This document shows positions 23,551-34,363 of a DNA stretch of 64,000 nt, piece by piece (position 1 is the stretch's first letter; each line of letters opens with the position of its first letter). The notes under the pieces were generated by a model. It was not told where the DNA came from, did not search any database, and saw nothing but the letters and a program-made list of their open reading frames with translations. The DNA is taken from the NCBI GenBank assembly GCA_032622095.1, contig CP136062.1, positions 134,557,282 to 134,621,281 on the forward strand. Direction: 5' to 3'. The position numbers and the translations under genes are program-made. The DNA comes from Siphonodentalium dalli. Lineage: Eukaryota; Mollusca; Scaphopoda; Gadilida; Siphonodentaliidae.

Positions 23551-23606
23551 ACCCCCCCCCTTGAGTCGGAATCACACCAACACAACTTTTTGCATAATTC
23601 CATTTG
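23551..23606 (+). repeat. target-site duplication of nested LINE, left copy
   Basis: C-run followed by TTGAGTCGGAATCACACCAA and ending CATAATTCCATTTG. The same 56-57 bases recur at 25534-25590. Confidence 0.9.
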
Positions 23607-25533
23607 AAATAAGTAGAAAATTAAACAAGAAATTATTATGTGCGTTCATTGACTTCCAAAAGGCATTCGACATGGTGTGGAGGCAAGGACTTTGGATGAA
23701 AATTTTGAAATATGGGATCAATGGGAAAATATTTACGGTTATTGCCAACATGTATAATCATATTAAATCCTGTGTTCAAGCAGAGGGAAGTAAATCCATT
23801 TACTTCCCCTGCCATGCTGGTGTTAGGCAAGGTGAGAACCTATCCCCCCTACTATTCACACTGTACTTGAACGATTTGCAAGAATATTTACTTGATAACG
23901 ACGTAGTGGGCTTAAAAACAATAGACCTAGAAATAGAGAATCGACTCAACTGTTATGTGAAAATATTCATGATTATGTACGCCGATGATACGACAATCAT
24001 GGCGGAAACCCCAAAAGTATTACAACAACAACTGGACCTCTTTGAAAAATATTGCAATAAATGGAAATTAACAGTGAATATCGAGAAAACGAAAATTGTC
24101 AACTTTTCGAAGACCAGTCTTCCAAAAAAGACAAAATTTCTGTTCAAAGGAAGAAGAATCGAAACAGTAAACAAATTTAATTACCTAGGAATAATATTTT
24201 GCAAATCTGGATCATTCACGACGGCAAAAAAGGCCCTGGCAGAAAAAGCTACCAAAGCCATGTACTCAGTTATTGGCAATTCGCGAAAGCACTGTCTCTC
24301 GATCAAAACCCAACTTGATTTGTTCGACTTGCACGTTATGCCAATATTATTATATGGTTGCGAGATTTGGGGTTTCGGTAACAATGATATTCTTGAAAAA
24401 GTTCATCGAAAATTTATGAAGCATATTCTTCACCTGAGGCCATCTACTCCCAACTTTATGCTGTATGGGGAATGTGGGAGACTACCAATTGACGTGTATA
24501 TAAACACGAGAATAATAAAATATTGGTGCAAAATTATGAACAGTGAGGAGGTGAGATATCCCAGAATACTTCTGAAATTAGCACAGACTATGTTCGATAT
24601 CAACGCTAATCATTTCCCTTTGTTACACCGAATCTATGATTTATTAGACCATTGTAACCAATTACATGCATGGCACATGGAACGCATACCGGATACTGCC
24701 CAATTCGTTTCGTATATAAAGTGTAGTTTAATTTCACAATTCACGGATAATTGGGAAACTGATATGAACAACTCCAGTCGTGGTAAGATATACCAAATTT
24801 TTAATCATGACTTATCTTTTGAAAGGTATCTAACGTTGAACGTAGTAAACCGGATTACATTATGTAAATTTAGAACCAGTAATCACCATTTACCTATTGA
24901 AACAGGACGCTGGCGAAAACCTGAACGAACTAACCGACTATGTCCACTCTGTAACTCCAGAAAGATTGGAGATGAATTTCATTATCTTCTTGAATGCGAG
25001 AGACTATCACCCGAAAGACAGCGATTACTATCAAAATTTACTAACAAAAAACAAAATACTATCACAATGAGTGAAATACTTAACCAGAACAATTCAACAG
25101 ACATACGGAAATTGTGCGACTTTATTAAAATAATCAATCGTAAACTTATAAATTCAGATAAGCTTGGGTAGATACCGAAAAAGATAGTAAATGACACAGT
25201 ATTCCTACGAACCTAACACGAAATAACATGTGCAAGCGACTAAACCAGAGTGGATACATACTCTTAATTATATTACCTCGCTGGTAATATAATTGAGGGT
25301 GTCTATGCACTTTGTGTGGATCAGTCATATATGACACCATAGTATATAGCGTCAGCAGACAGCACCTATAGCAAACAGGTATATTATTTATATTGTAAAT
25401 ACTTTTCATATATTATAATGTATATCATTTGTATTTCTATTATGTAAGTCATGTACATAAAATGTATTATATGTTATCTTAATACCTATGTATTATGGGT
25501 CAAAAAGATTAAACGAATTGAATTGAAAATTGA
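23607..25533 (+). mobile_element. 5'-truncated LINE with intact reverse transcriptase frame
   Basis: A single open frame runs to the stop at 25171. The LINE part starts at 23607, inside RT. Blocks: CAFIDFQKAFDMVWR, GVRQGENLSPLLF, catalytic MYADDTTIMAE (near 23975-24005), a C-terminal region with HLRPSTPNFMLYGECGR, and a CX2CX8HX4C finger (CPLCNSRKIGDEFHYLLEC, near 24943). The first 15 codons of the frame come from the flanking hAT sequence, not the LINE. The 3' UTR has a hairpin at 25263-25300 (AATTATATTACC...GGTAATATAATT) and a TTGAATTG tail near 25518. An unbroken frame and an exact duplication indicate a recent, dead-on-arrival insertion. It belongs to the same family as the LINE split by the Polinton. 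Confidence 0.93.
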
Positions 25534-25590
25534 ACCCCTCCCCCTTGAGTCGGAATCACACCAACACAACTTTTTGCATAATTCCATTTG
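25534..25590 (+). repeat. target-site duplication of nested LINE, right copy
   Basis: Matches 23551-23606 with only small differences in the C-run. Confidence 0.9.
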
Positions 25591-26540
25591 CACCCCCCCC
25601 CCCCCCACTTGTACCTCATGCCCAGGCAAAATTTCCTATATATTCATAAGCCATGCTTCTATTTTCCCAGTATGAGAACATTAAGATATTTTAACCTGAA
25701 AATTGCCCCCCAAAAAACAACTTGTGATCTAATTCCAGACAAATGCACACAGCTACCGACAACAGACCAGGAAACACCGGGCCGACCATGGTTGTTCGGC
25801 CCGGTGTGAGAAAATTTTGAAAACTATACAAGAAAATCGCAAATCCTAGCATCTAGACTGGCCTCAATTGAAGCTTTCCTAGTGTTGGAAATTTCAAACC
25901 TCATGCTCCCCCTCAGGTTGGAAAATTCTTCAACTGATGACCATTTATGTCTACAAGTTTGACCAAATGTAGTAAAATATTGTTTTGCTAAACTAATTAG
26001 CAGTTTTGTATTGGCCATGTGGATGGGGCAATGACACACCGGGCCGACCATGGTTCGGCCCGGTGTGCGAAAATTTTGAAATCTGAACAAGAAAATCGCA
26101 AAATCCTAACATCTAGACTAGCCTCAAGCCTTCCTACTGTTGGAAATTTCAAACCCTACACCCCCACTTAGGTTGGAAAATTTCCAACTGATGACAATTC
26201 CAATGACAATGTTGACCAATTGTATGACAATATTGTTTTCTTAAATTAACTAGAAGTTTTTGACTTGCCACGGGGGAGGGACCAGGACACAAGCTTTCCA
26301 AGTGTTGGAAATTTCCAACCTGTCACCTCCTTAAGGTTGGAAAATTTCCAACTGATGACAATTTCTGTCAAAATTTTGGACCAAAAATAGGAACATATGC
26401 AAATATTGGTCGAAAAAAAAAAAAATTCCCCCCAATAAATTGCTTTTACCTGAAATTAGGAATTTCCAACTATTGAAAATATAGCTCTCTGCTGGGGTGC
26501 GGGGTGAGACACCCCCACACCCCCTCTAGCCACATCCCTG

Positions 26541-26935
26541 CGTACGATGGTGTACGTAAACAAGAGCCTGTTCGTGTTACATAAGTTGTGCTTCTGTTTA
26601 CATAACACAGCGCAATTCTATTGGTTAATCACACAAAAATGATATAAGCGCTCTTTATTATTTCCATATCAGGAAAACAGTAACAAATAACGCTCTTTAT
26701 GTTTACCATATCCGAATCTAAACAAAAGCCAGGTAACGTAACGTTTTTTGCTTTTGTTTACATAACAAAGGGGAAATAATTGACAATAACATACTGTTTA
26801 TGCCATATTTCTGATTGGCATAAGAACAAAGTCTGTCTATATCTTACTATTCCTTCTGTTTGTGTCGGTTTTTGACGGAGGTGACTATTTTAACAGCATA
26901 CCCACCGCCAACGCCGCCCGTATCTTTAATTATCT
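26541..26935 (-). repeat. dispersed repeat family R1, copy b (part 2)
   Basis: Complement of copy a: GGTTAATCACACAAAAATGA near 26622, two CGCTCTTT motifs (26649, 26691), then TTTGTTTACATAACAAAGGG, and the end CCCGTATCTTTAAT near 26918-26931. Confidence 0.85.
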
Positions 26936-27204
26936 AGTCTTGTACGAAAGCGATTTCTCGGTCATATTTCCATTTATACGAAATACAATAATAACCATGC
27001 TTAATTCATGGTGCAAACAAATCCGCAGGCTTTGACTGATACATCTGAAGGGGTCACACTTACTATAAATTACCACGACGGTGTTGAAGATTATCTTTAC
27101 GTCATTCTTTCGTTTCGCATTCACATTTCCATTGATATATTGATAATTTATATTCTATCGGACGAGGCACCAAGATATTACAAAGTATTGACAGAGTATT
27201 ATAG
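26936..27204. other. stretch without a supported gene
   Basis: Nothing recognised. Confidence 0.5.
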
Positions 27205-27470
27205 GTTGATTGATTGATTTGGGGTTTAATGTCGCTTTCAGCAGCTAAGGCCATATCACGACATTGCCAGTTTTGGTGGTGGGCAGAAATCCGCACGCAC
27301 TTGCGGCTAATCTAACAGTGTTTTCAATGACTGATAGACTCGTAAACCATGCATGTGCGGCAAACCACCGGCCATCGGCGAGTAACTGGAAACTCCACCA
27401 TATAATGATTTCGAGTTACAAATTCCACGATGGAAACATGTGGATTTGAACCCTCATCGCCAATATCAAG
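27205..27470 (-). mobile_element. SINE, - strand, with ATCAATCA tail
   Basis: Read on the - strand, the head near 27462-27440 has GGGTTCAAATCC, a good RNA polymerase III B box. The body follows: CGCCGATGGCCGGTGG, GCGGATTTCTGCCCACCACC. The 3' end is ATATGGCCTTAGCTGCTGAA-AGCGACATTAAACCCC followed by AAATCAATCAATCAA. From memory of the family, this 3' end resembles tRNA-derived SINEs of molluscs and other lophotrochozoans. The A box is degenerate. Confidence 0.7.
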
Positions 27471-27633
27471 CGTTCGTTAAACACCAAAACAAGCCAAGCC
27501 CTCTACATGTACGTGCTATAGTATTTGAGATAGCGGCCTTTCCATGCAATTTATACAAATTCTGTTCAGCTGTTTGTCATTTTGTCTCACGTTTCATCCA
27601 ATTCACCCGTTTGTCATGTTCCTATAATACTAT

Positions 27634-27705
27634 GGGGACCATCGGTGGCTCAGTCGGTTATGGATACAACTCCAAGCCGCCTCGCCTTCCAACGCTTACA
27701 TAGAC
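27634..27705 (+). repeat. tRNA-like 5' head fragment (SINE head)
   Basis: ACCATCGGTGGCTCAGTCGG contains a perfect A box (TGGCTCAGTCGG), but no B box or acceptor stem closes within 100 bases. A truncated SINE head is more likely than a tRNA gene. Confidence 0.5.
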
Positions 27706-27839
27706 AAGTGAAAGTACTGAACACTTAATTGGTGATCAAAACGCAATGAGGCGATCGCTACCACAATGAAAGCTGAGAAAGAACACCAATACAAAATAGA
27801 AATGAACAACTCCAAAACTCCTTTAACTTGACGTAATAA

Positions 27840-28250
27840 ACTTTATACCACAAACTAACTGCTAACGATATTGCTTATACAAAAACATTTGAAAAAGCCG
27901 ACTGTGTGAATAGCTACTTCTGCGAAAAATCATCCGTCATTCGGGTAGGGTAGGCTGCATGCTCCCTTACGGTAATTTTGACCCAAATGGGCCACAAATT
28001 GAGAGTATAGTTAATACCCCTCATCAGATTTCAAAGTGCCATAACATTGTTGAGTCCGTCCCAAGTGTAGGCCTGGTGTGATAAGTCTTAGCGTATCGAG
28101 CTTACAGAACCAATTGCCCAAGCATTTAATCATTTCCTCGAACACTCTTATATTCCAGCGGAATGGTAAGTAACAAATGTAGCGTCAGTCTTCAAAAAGG
28201 TGACCCCACCAATGTAGTGAATTATAGACCGACTTCTTGTTTGATGCCAC
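27840..28250 (+). pseudogene. LINE reverse transcriptase relic
   Basis: Frames give VNSYFCEKSSV near 27905 and, after several breaks, AFNHFLEHSYIPAEW then VTNVASVFKKGDPTNVVNYR near 28110-28230. This is the N-terminal RT region of a CR1/Jockey-type LINE. It is heavily decayed and cut at about 28250. Confidence 0.75.
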
Positions 28251-29040
28251 GCACCACCACAGATGGGTGAGCAAGTGCCACGCATTCTGTACTTGCATGT
28301 TGGTGTATATGGTTAATGTTGTGTATCCCGTGTATCATTAGGTATAATTTGTTCAAACTACACAGGTGAGTGGACATTTGCTTGGGCCACATGTTATAGC
28401 CGCTTTGCCCACCCCATGGAGGTCACGGAACTTTGGTGGACATCTTACGAATATTGTTTATTGGTTATTCATCCACACAATAATGTTCAAAGAAACATTG
28501 GTACACATTTACAAACGTAAATACAACATACAGCAACATTGTGAAAATGACCAGAAATCATCTATAAATTGTATAACCCATAACTAGAATTTATATTAGA
28601 TATTGTTTATTTATTTATTTATTCTTTTATTTAGTTTTTTTTTCGCGGAGAGATATACATGTATATGCATGAAAATTTGTGGTTCAGTTTCAAATTACGT
28701 TCAATTGACAGTTAGTTACCTTATACAAGGAGAACAGTTTATTCGATCATTCACACAGCGTGTGAATTTCGAGTTCGTCAATAAAATAGGCAAATTTTAC
28801 ATGATTTGGGAATCTAGTGAAATTCCTATGGATTAGCTTTTTTCGTTCGATTTCAAAAATTGAACAGTAAATTATTTATGGAATGCATATATGTTATACT
28901 AGCTGCATGAAACCAGCTCCCTTCTGGCGCCATTATTTGGCGTCGGAGGGGTGCGGCCCCTTGTGCGATTCGCGCACATCTTGATCTTAGACAGAGCTTT
29001 TATTCAGTGGCGGCCCATTTGTGCACTATTCGCACATTTT
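28251..29040. other. stretch without a supported gene
   Basis: A GC-richer patch at 28910-29010 (GGCGCCATTATTTGGCG) is the only local oddity. No coding frame is recognised. Confidence 0.45.
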
Positions 29041-29965
29041 TATAGTTTACATTGTTTGGATTAAGGATACTACGGACTTATTCCAGAATAAAATAAGTCT
29101 AATATCCAACGGAACAACGGGTATATGTCCAATATGGGCTTATTCCAGAATAAAATAAAAGTCTAATATAAATAAATGTCAATATGTAGGTCCAATATGA
29201 AGCTATTTGGCTGGCGCGGGTCACAGTGAAAACGCATTATAAAGTGCGTACAGCTGGTGCTGCAACATTCGGCATGAGACCCATTTGTGTGTTAGGGGCC
29301 TGCGACATATCCTACTCTTTTATATTTATAAATAATATTTAATGCTTCTTCAATTATACCCTCGTGCAAGTAGGTTCATATTGGACCTAATATTGACATT
29401 GGTTCATATTGGACTTGAATCTGGAATAAGCCCATTATTCAGTTGGATGGCACGGACCACAGTGAAAACACATATATAAAGAGCGTACATCTGGTGCTGC
29501 AACATATCCTCGTGCAAATAGGTGCATATTGGACCTAAATATTCACATAGGTTCATATTGGACTTATTTGATTATGAAATAGACCTTAAATTTAATTTTG
29601 TTGTGTTTTTAAAATTTATTTAATTAAATTGTTTTATCAAAATTTTGAAAAACTAACACTGTTATAACCTCAGCCAGGGTACCCCGAATCACCACACCAC
29701 ATTTGGTTGATATCGGCCTAGGGTATGTGAGAAAAATCCTGACCACAATGAAAGCACATATATAAAGAGCGTACATCTGGTGCTGAAATAGGCCCATGTG
29801 AGCTTATTTGTTTTTTATATATTATTTAATTAAATTGTTTTAAATCAAAATTTTGAAAAACTATCGGCGTTATAACCTATGCAAGGGTACCTCGAGTCAC
29901 CACACCAGATTTGGTTGAAATCGGACCAGCAGTCTGGGAGAAAATCCGGACAGACAGACATACTT
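29041..29965. repeat. degenerate direct repeats with TTCATATTGGACC and AAAGAGCGTACATCTGG
   Basis: Modules recur two to four times: TTCATATTGGAC(C/T)T (29368, 29402, 29550), TATAAAGAGCGTACATCTGG (29475, 29761; variant at 29239), and a block ATTTTGAAAAACTA followed by GTTATAACCT and CACCACACCA (29640 and 29852). Confidence 0.75.
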
Positions 29966-30015
29966 CCTCCCAAGCTTTTCCTGAGTTTGTCCTAAATTAC
30001 TCTTTTATATATAGA

Positions 30016-31320
30016 CTAGAAGGTGACCCGACATCGTCCGGGCTTTGACCTTGAATTGTCTATTTTGAAGGCCAAGGTCAAGTGGGGTCACGATTTGACC
30101 CGTCCAAAACACTGCCCGAACAAAAGTACCCGACAAAAGTACCCGTCGAAATCCATCCGGTTTTACCCGATTTGACATTGAATTGATAATTTTGAAGGTC
30201 AAGGTCAGGTCGGGGTCACGTCCAAAACACTCAGTGGACAAATGTAACCCCACGTATCAAATTTCGTCGAAATCCATCAAACTTCGCGATTTGACCTTGA
30301 ATTGACCCGATTTCAAGGTCAAGGTCACGTCGCACGGGCGAATGAATAGGCTTATGAGACTCCCCGGCCAAAAGTACCAACACATACCAAGTTTCATCGA
30401 AATCCCGTGATATTCGGGCGTTTGACCCTGAAATGACCCAATTTCAAGGTCAATGTCACGTCGCACGGGCAAATTAATAGGTTTATGCCACTCCCCGGCC
30501 GAAGGCACCCCCACATACCAAGTTTCATCGAAATCCCGTGATATTCGGGCGTTTGACCTTGAAATAACCCCTTTTAAAGGTCTAGGTCACGTCGCACGGG
30601 CAAATTAATAGGCCCATGTCACTCCCCGGCCGAAAATATCGGCTCGGCCGTTTTCGAGTCCATCGATTACAGACAGACACACACACACAGATCTTCCAAA
30701 ATATATAATAGACTAGAAGGTGACCCGACTTCGTCCGGGCTTTGACATTGAATTGACCATTTTGAAGGTCAAGGTCAGTTGGGGTAACGATTTGACCCAT
30801 CCAAAACACTGTCCAGACAAAAGTATCCGACAAAAGTACCCGTCGAAATCCATCCTGTTTTACCCGATTTGACCTTGAATTGATCATTTTGAATGTCAAG
30901 GTTAGGTCGGGGACACGACTCGACCCGTCCAAAACACCCAGTGGACAAAAGTAACCCTATGTATCAAATTTCGTCGAAATCCCATAAAAATTCGCGATTT
31001 GACCTTGAATTGACCCGATTTCAAGGTCACGGTCACGTCGCAAGGGCAAATTAATAGGTTTATGCCACTCCCCGGCCGAGGGTAACCCCACATACCAAGT
31101 TCATCGAAATCCCGTCATATTCGGGCGTATGACCTTGAAATTACCCGATTTCAAGGTCAAGGTCACGTCACACGGGCAAATTAATAGGCCTATGTCACTC
31201 CCCGGTCGAAAACACCCCGACATACCAAGTTTCATCGAAATCGGCTCGGCCGTTTTCGAGTCCATCGATTACAGACAGACACACACACGGACACACAGAT
31301 CTTCCAAAATATATAATAGA
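30016..31320. repeat. two direct repeats of about 600-700 bp built from GGTCAAGGTCA units
   Basis: Both copies (30016-30711 and 30714-31320) start GACTAGAAGGTGACCCGAC or a close variant. Both end GGCCGTTTTCGAGTCCATCG, ACAGACAGACACACAC, CTTCCAAAATATATAATAG. Inside, units of about 125 bp carry TTTGACCTTGAAATGACCC-like sequence and TTTCAAGGTCAAGGTCACGTCGC. They are homologous to units in the two Helitron-like elements. Frames across them are not genes. Confidence 0.9.
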
Positions 31321-31367
31321 CTAGCCGATGAGCCCGACGTTGTCCGGGCTATTCAAAAACCAAATTT

Positions 31368-31785
31368 CGATAGCTCTACCCGTTTCCGAGATCTTGTCTG
31401 CGCATGCGCGAAGCTGGCGTCGCACGGGCTCGGCGACCCGATAAAATTCGTATCCGGGGCAAGATACATTCACATAGCAAATTTCAAGTCGATAGCTCCA
31501 CCCGTTTCCGAGATCTCGTCTGCGCATGCGCGAAGCTGGCGTCGCACGGCCTCAGCGACCCGATAAAATTCGTATCCGGGGCAAGATACATTCACACACC
31601 AAATTTCAAGTCGATAGCTCCACCCGTTTCCGAGATCTGGTCTGCGCATGCGCGCGCGAAGCTGGCGTCGCACGGGCACGCGACCCGATCAAATTCGTAT
31701 CCGGGGCAAGATACATTCACACACCAAATTTCAAGTCGATAGCTCCACCCGTTTCCGAGATCTGGTCTGCGCATGCGCAAAAGAG
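31368..31785. repeat. GC-rich tandem repeat, 122-bp unit, about 3.4 copies
   Basis: Units start CGATAGCTC(C/T)ACCCGTTTCC at 31368, 31490, 31612 and 31737. Each contains GCGCATGCGC, GAAGCTGGCGTCGCACGG, ATTCGTATCCGGGGCAAG. The GC content is far above the surroundings. Confidence 0.92.
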
Positions 31786-32314
31786 GCTTAATAAACCCGA
31801 TTACATGCATATCTAATGCTTCAATATTACAACAAGATCTCAATATTAAGGGTCAGACGCACGCTTTGCCAAAATTTCCTGGTATCTCAAATGGATTTTC
31901 TCAAAATCTGTCAGGAATTCCTTTGTGAAATTTGGTAGAAGCGATTATTGTTACACAATATTTAAGAAACATCGACCCATTGGATATTATAACCTCATTT
32001 ATTTTACTTTTATGGCAAGAATAATATTTAAAATTTCTCTGTTTTCCCATACCGAGAACTTCTGTAAAATATTTGTTTTTCAAAAGTGCAGTTCATATAT
32101 CCATGATACCATATCTGAAGATCGTGAGAGGAGACTTAATTGTTCATGATTATTTTCAATTAAAGAGGCAACTACCCATACATCTATATTTGATAATTTC
32201 CATGTCATGCCTGTTGATCAGTGAAATATTGGGCTGAGATGAGTTGTGGGTCATGGGTTCATAACCGATTTAAAGCTGACCACCGTATTTCTTAACACTG
32301 TGGTATAATTCCAG
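31786..32314. other. stretch upstream of the candidate host exon
   Basis: No coding frame of a known family. If 32315 is a splice acceptor, the end of this stretch is intron, with TTTCTTAACACTGTGGTATA immediately before the AG. Confidence 0.4.
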
Positions 32315-32524
32315 TTGATTGATCCCTGGGTGGACCACACTACATATCAACATGTGCTTCCATTTGGGGCGGGAATATTTGTGACTGCAGTATTCTTCTT
32401 TATAATATATGGGTGTGTGATGCTATATTATTCAATTAAAACTCCAACTCAACACTATGATACCAATGAAGCCTCCTATTATAGGGCCAAGACAAGGCTA
32501 TTTGATAATTGGAGTGTTGTGTGA
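32315..32524 (+). CDS. candidate last exon of a host single-pass membrane protein
   Basis: An acceptor-like AATTCCAG ends at 32314 and an open frame follows without ATG until the stop at 32522. The peptide has a short outer segment (LIDPWVDHTTYQHVLPFG), then one hydrophobic helix of about 22 residues (AGIFVTAVFFFIIYGCVMLY). A polar, tyrosine-rich tail follows (TNEASYYRAKTRLFDNWSVV). The last residues Ser-Val-Val fit a class I PDZ-binding motif (S/T-x-hydrophobic). I do not recognise the family and cannot identify upstream exons. Codon use is smoother than in nearby repeat DNA, and the ordered layout of helix and tail argues for a real exon. It could still be a chance frame. Confidence 0.35.
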   Translation: MIDPWVDHTTYQHVLPFGAGIFVTAVFFFIIYGCVMLYYSIKTPTQHYDTNEASYYRAKTRLFDNWSVV

Positions 32525-33912
32525 AATTATTGATTATTCTAGCAGTTCTTGGTACCGAAAGGGACATCCCATAATTACTACTTTCAACCTCTCAAATGTA
32601 TTAAAATCAATTGTTTTATCGTCTCTTAATAATGAGAAATTCACGATTTTTCACCTGATAGATCCAGAGAAATTCTTTGTTGAAAAACTATTGCCATTTT
32701 GGCTGAATTTATGCAAAACACGTGTCTCTCCCTTAATCTCTGACAAATGATTTTACCAATATTTGCAGGCGATAATTAATCTTGCATTAACTGAATCCAA
32801 ATTTTCATCGCGCGAATATGACCCTGGTGAAGTGACCCGAATCTTCAAGTCTCAAAACTGAACACATAGTAACACAGGTTTAACAACACCGTAAAGTAAT
32901 ACCCCGGACCCGAATGGTGTCACAGACACCGAAGTTAATGGGGAAAAAATCCACACAGAAAATACAAGAAAATGGTAACGCCATCTACATCGTATTATTA
33001 GGCATGTATGAAATATATTGCAACTTTAATGTAGTGATTGCGAAAAATGTCTATATAGGTAATGGCTATGTATATATAGTTGATTTTATGTAATTTTGTA
33101 TGTATATGTGTATAGTATGTACTTGGTGAGAAAGCGTATGAACACATTTTTAAAATCGGACGTGCCAAACTAAACTTATGATAATTATGAAATATGTACA
33201 CACATACGTATGATATGTTCACACATATGTTCACACATATGTATGATATATTCACAAAGGTCGCATACGTTCAAATTGGTTGAAAGTTTCATCGCCAAAC
33301 AGGCAACGGCTATTGCATTGATACACCAATATATTATTGGTTATAACCTTGACGATTGACATGTGATTATGTTGACGTGTTGCCAGCTCGCGGCAAATAC
33401 ACTCAACTGTTATTTTCTCGCTTCTTTTATACGACAGAATTTTTTTCGGCTGGCACGTATCTTTTCTTTGTTATTTGTTCTAATTGCTATCGAAACAGAG
33501 GTCTGCAATTGACTGACAGAATCCAGTATACGGCGGCTGAACACTGAATGATTTACAAACAATCTCGAGAATCATGAAATAATTTCATTCACCACCGAGT
33601 ATGGAGACTAATGGATCATAATGCCTTCAAGGTTTCACGAAAGCACCACCTCAGAATTCCGTTAAAACAACGAATCATTCAGATCATTACTACAACTGCG
33701 GCTAATCACTGAAAGTTTCTCATTCACCATACCAGAAAACCTCTAAATGCGGACCAAAAATCTACTAATCGGATTAAATACACTCCGGTTACTTCGCAAT
33801 AATACCTTTAGTCTACATTCCAACGAAGAGATATGTTCACAGTGTTGAGTTGTCGGGGTTGACGCCACCAATGGGTAATAAAAACAAACATCAGAACATT
33901 GCTATGTTGGCT
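32525..33912. other. stretch without a supported gene
   Basis: Contains possible 3' UTR of the exon above and short CACACATATGT repeats near 33200-33245. Nothing else is recognised. Confidence 0.5.
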
Positions 33913-33916
33913 TTAA

Positions 33917-34359
33917 AGGTACTCAATCCGATCAGAGGGTCATATATTACTATTTATTTTGCTTTGGGGGTAAACAATATTTGATTTGAGTCGAGGAACC
34001 CACCCATCAAAGCTCAGAGTGATTAGATATCGATTTTTGAAATCTATTTATTTTCGGAAATATAGCCCACAAGTTGACAGAACACGTGATCAAAACGGAC
34101 AAATTGCGGGTGTAAGATGGATAACTCTAAAATCAAGTGCTTACTATTATCAATAATAACCACTTGATTTTAGAGTTATCCATCTTACACCCGCAATTTG
34201 TCCGTTTTGATCACGTATCCGAAAATTAATAGATTTCAAAAATCGACATCTAATCACTCTGAGCTTTGATGGGTGGGTTCCTCGACTCGAATCAAATATG
34301 TTTTACCCCCAAAGCCAAAGAAGTAGTAATAAAGGACCCTCTGATCGGATTGAGTACCT
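33917..34359. mobile_element. 443-bp palindromic MITE flanked by TTAA
   Basis: TTAA at 33913-33916 and 34360-34363. Ends AGGTACTCAATCCGATCAGA and its complement. The two arms of about 210 bases pair nearly along their whole length. The inner 60 bases or so (TGATCAAAACGGACAAATTG ... ACTTGATTTTAGAGTTATCC) are almost perfect around a short centre near 34155. Decayed relatives lie at 3190-3232 and 62280-62610. Confidence 0.9.
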
Positions 34360-34363
34360 TTAA

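Larger units (their letters stand above)
23492..26540. mobile_element. hAT-type non-autonomous element with nested LINE
   Basis: Inverted ends CAGGGATGTGGCTAGAGGG (23492) and CCCTCTAGCCACATCCCTG (to 26540) are flanked by the 8-bp duplication CGTACGAT at 23484-23491 and 26541-26548. The uninterrupted target is seen in R1 copy a (CAGCGTACGTCTTGG). An 8-bp duplication and CAGGG termini define hAT. No transposase is present. The interior holds many GTTGGAAATTTCCAAC palindromes and two hairpins with CCGGGCCGACCATGG stems (25777 and 26039) in a direct repeat of about 262 bp. LINE sequence (23607-25533) was inserted later. Confidence 0.9.

Noticed and set aside
23561..23606. N-terminal 15 residues of the RT frame as LINE protein
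   Set aside because: These codons lie in the target-site duplication, which recurs at 25534-25590, so they belong to the host hAT element.
27634..27705. tRNA gene
   Set aside because: A good A box but no B box, no matching acceptor stem; a SINE head is likelier.
30016..31320. LTR retrotransposon (two direct repeats)
   Set aside because: The repeats are adjacent with no internal region, no primer-binding site and no gag-pol frame; they are tandem units.
31368..31785. CRISPR-like array
   Set aside because: Units are 122 bp and identical throughout with no unique spacers, in an animal genome.
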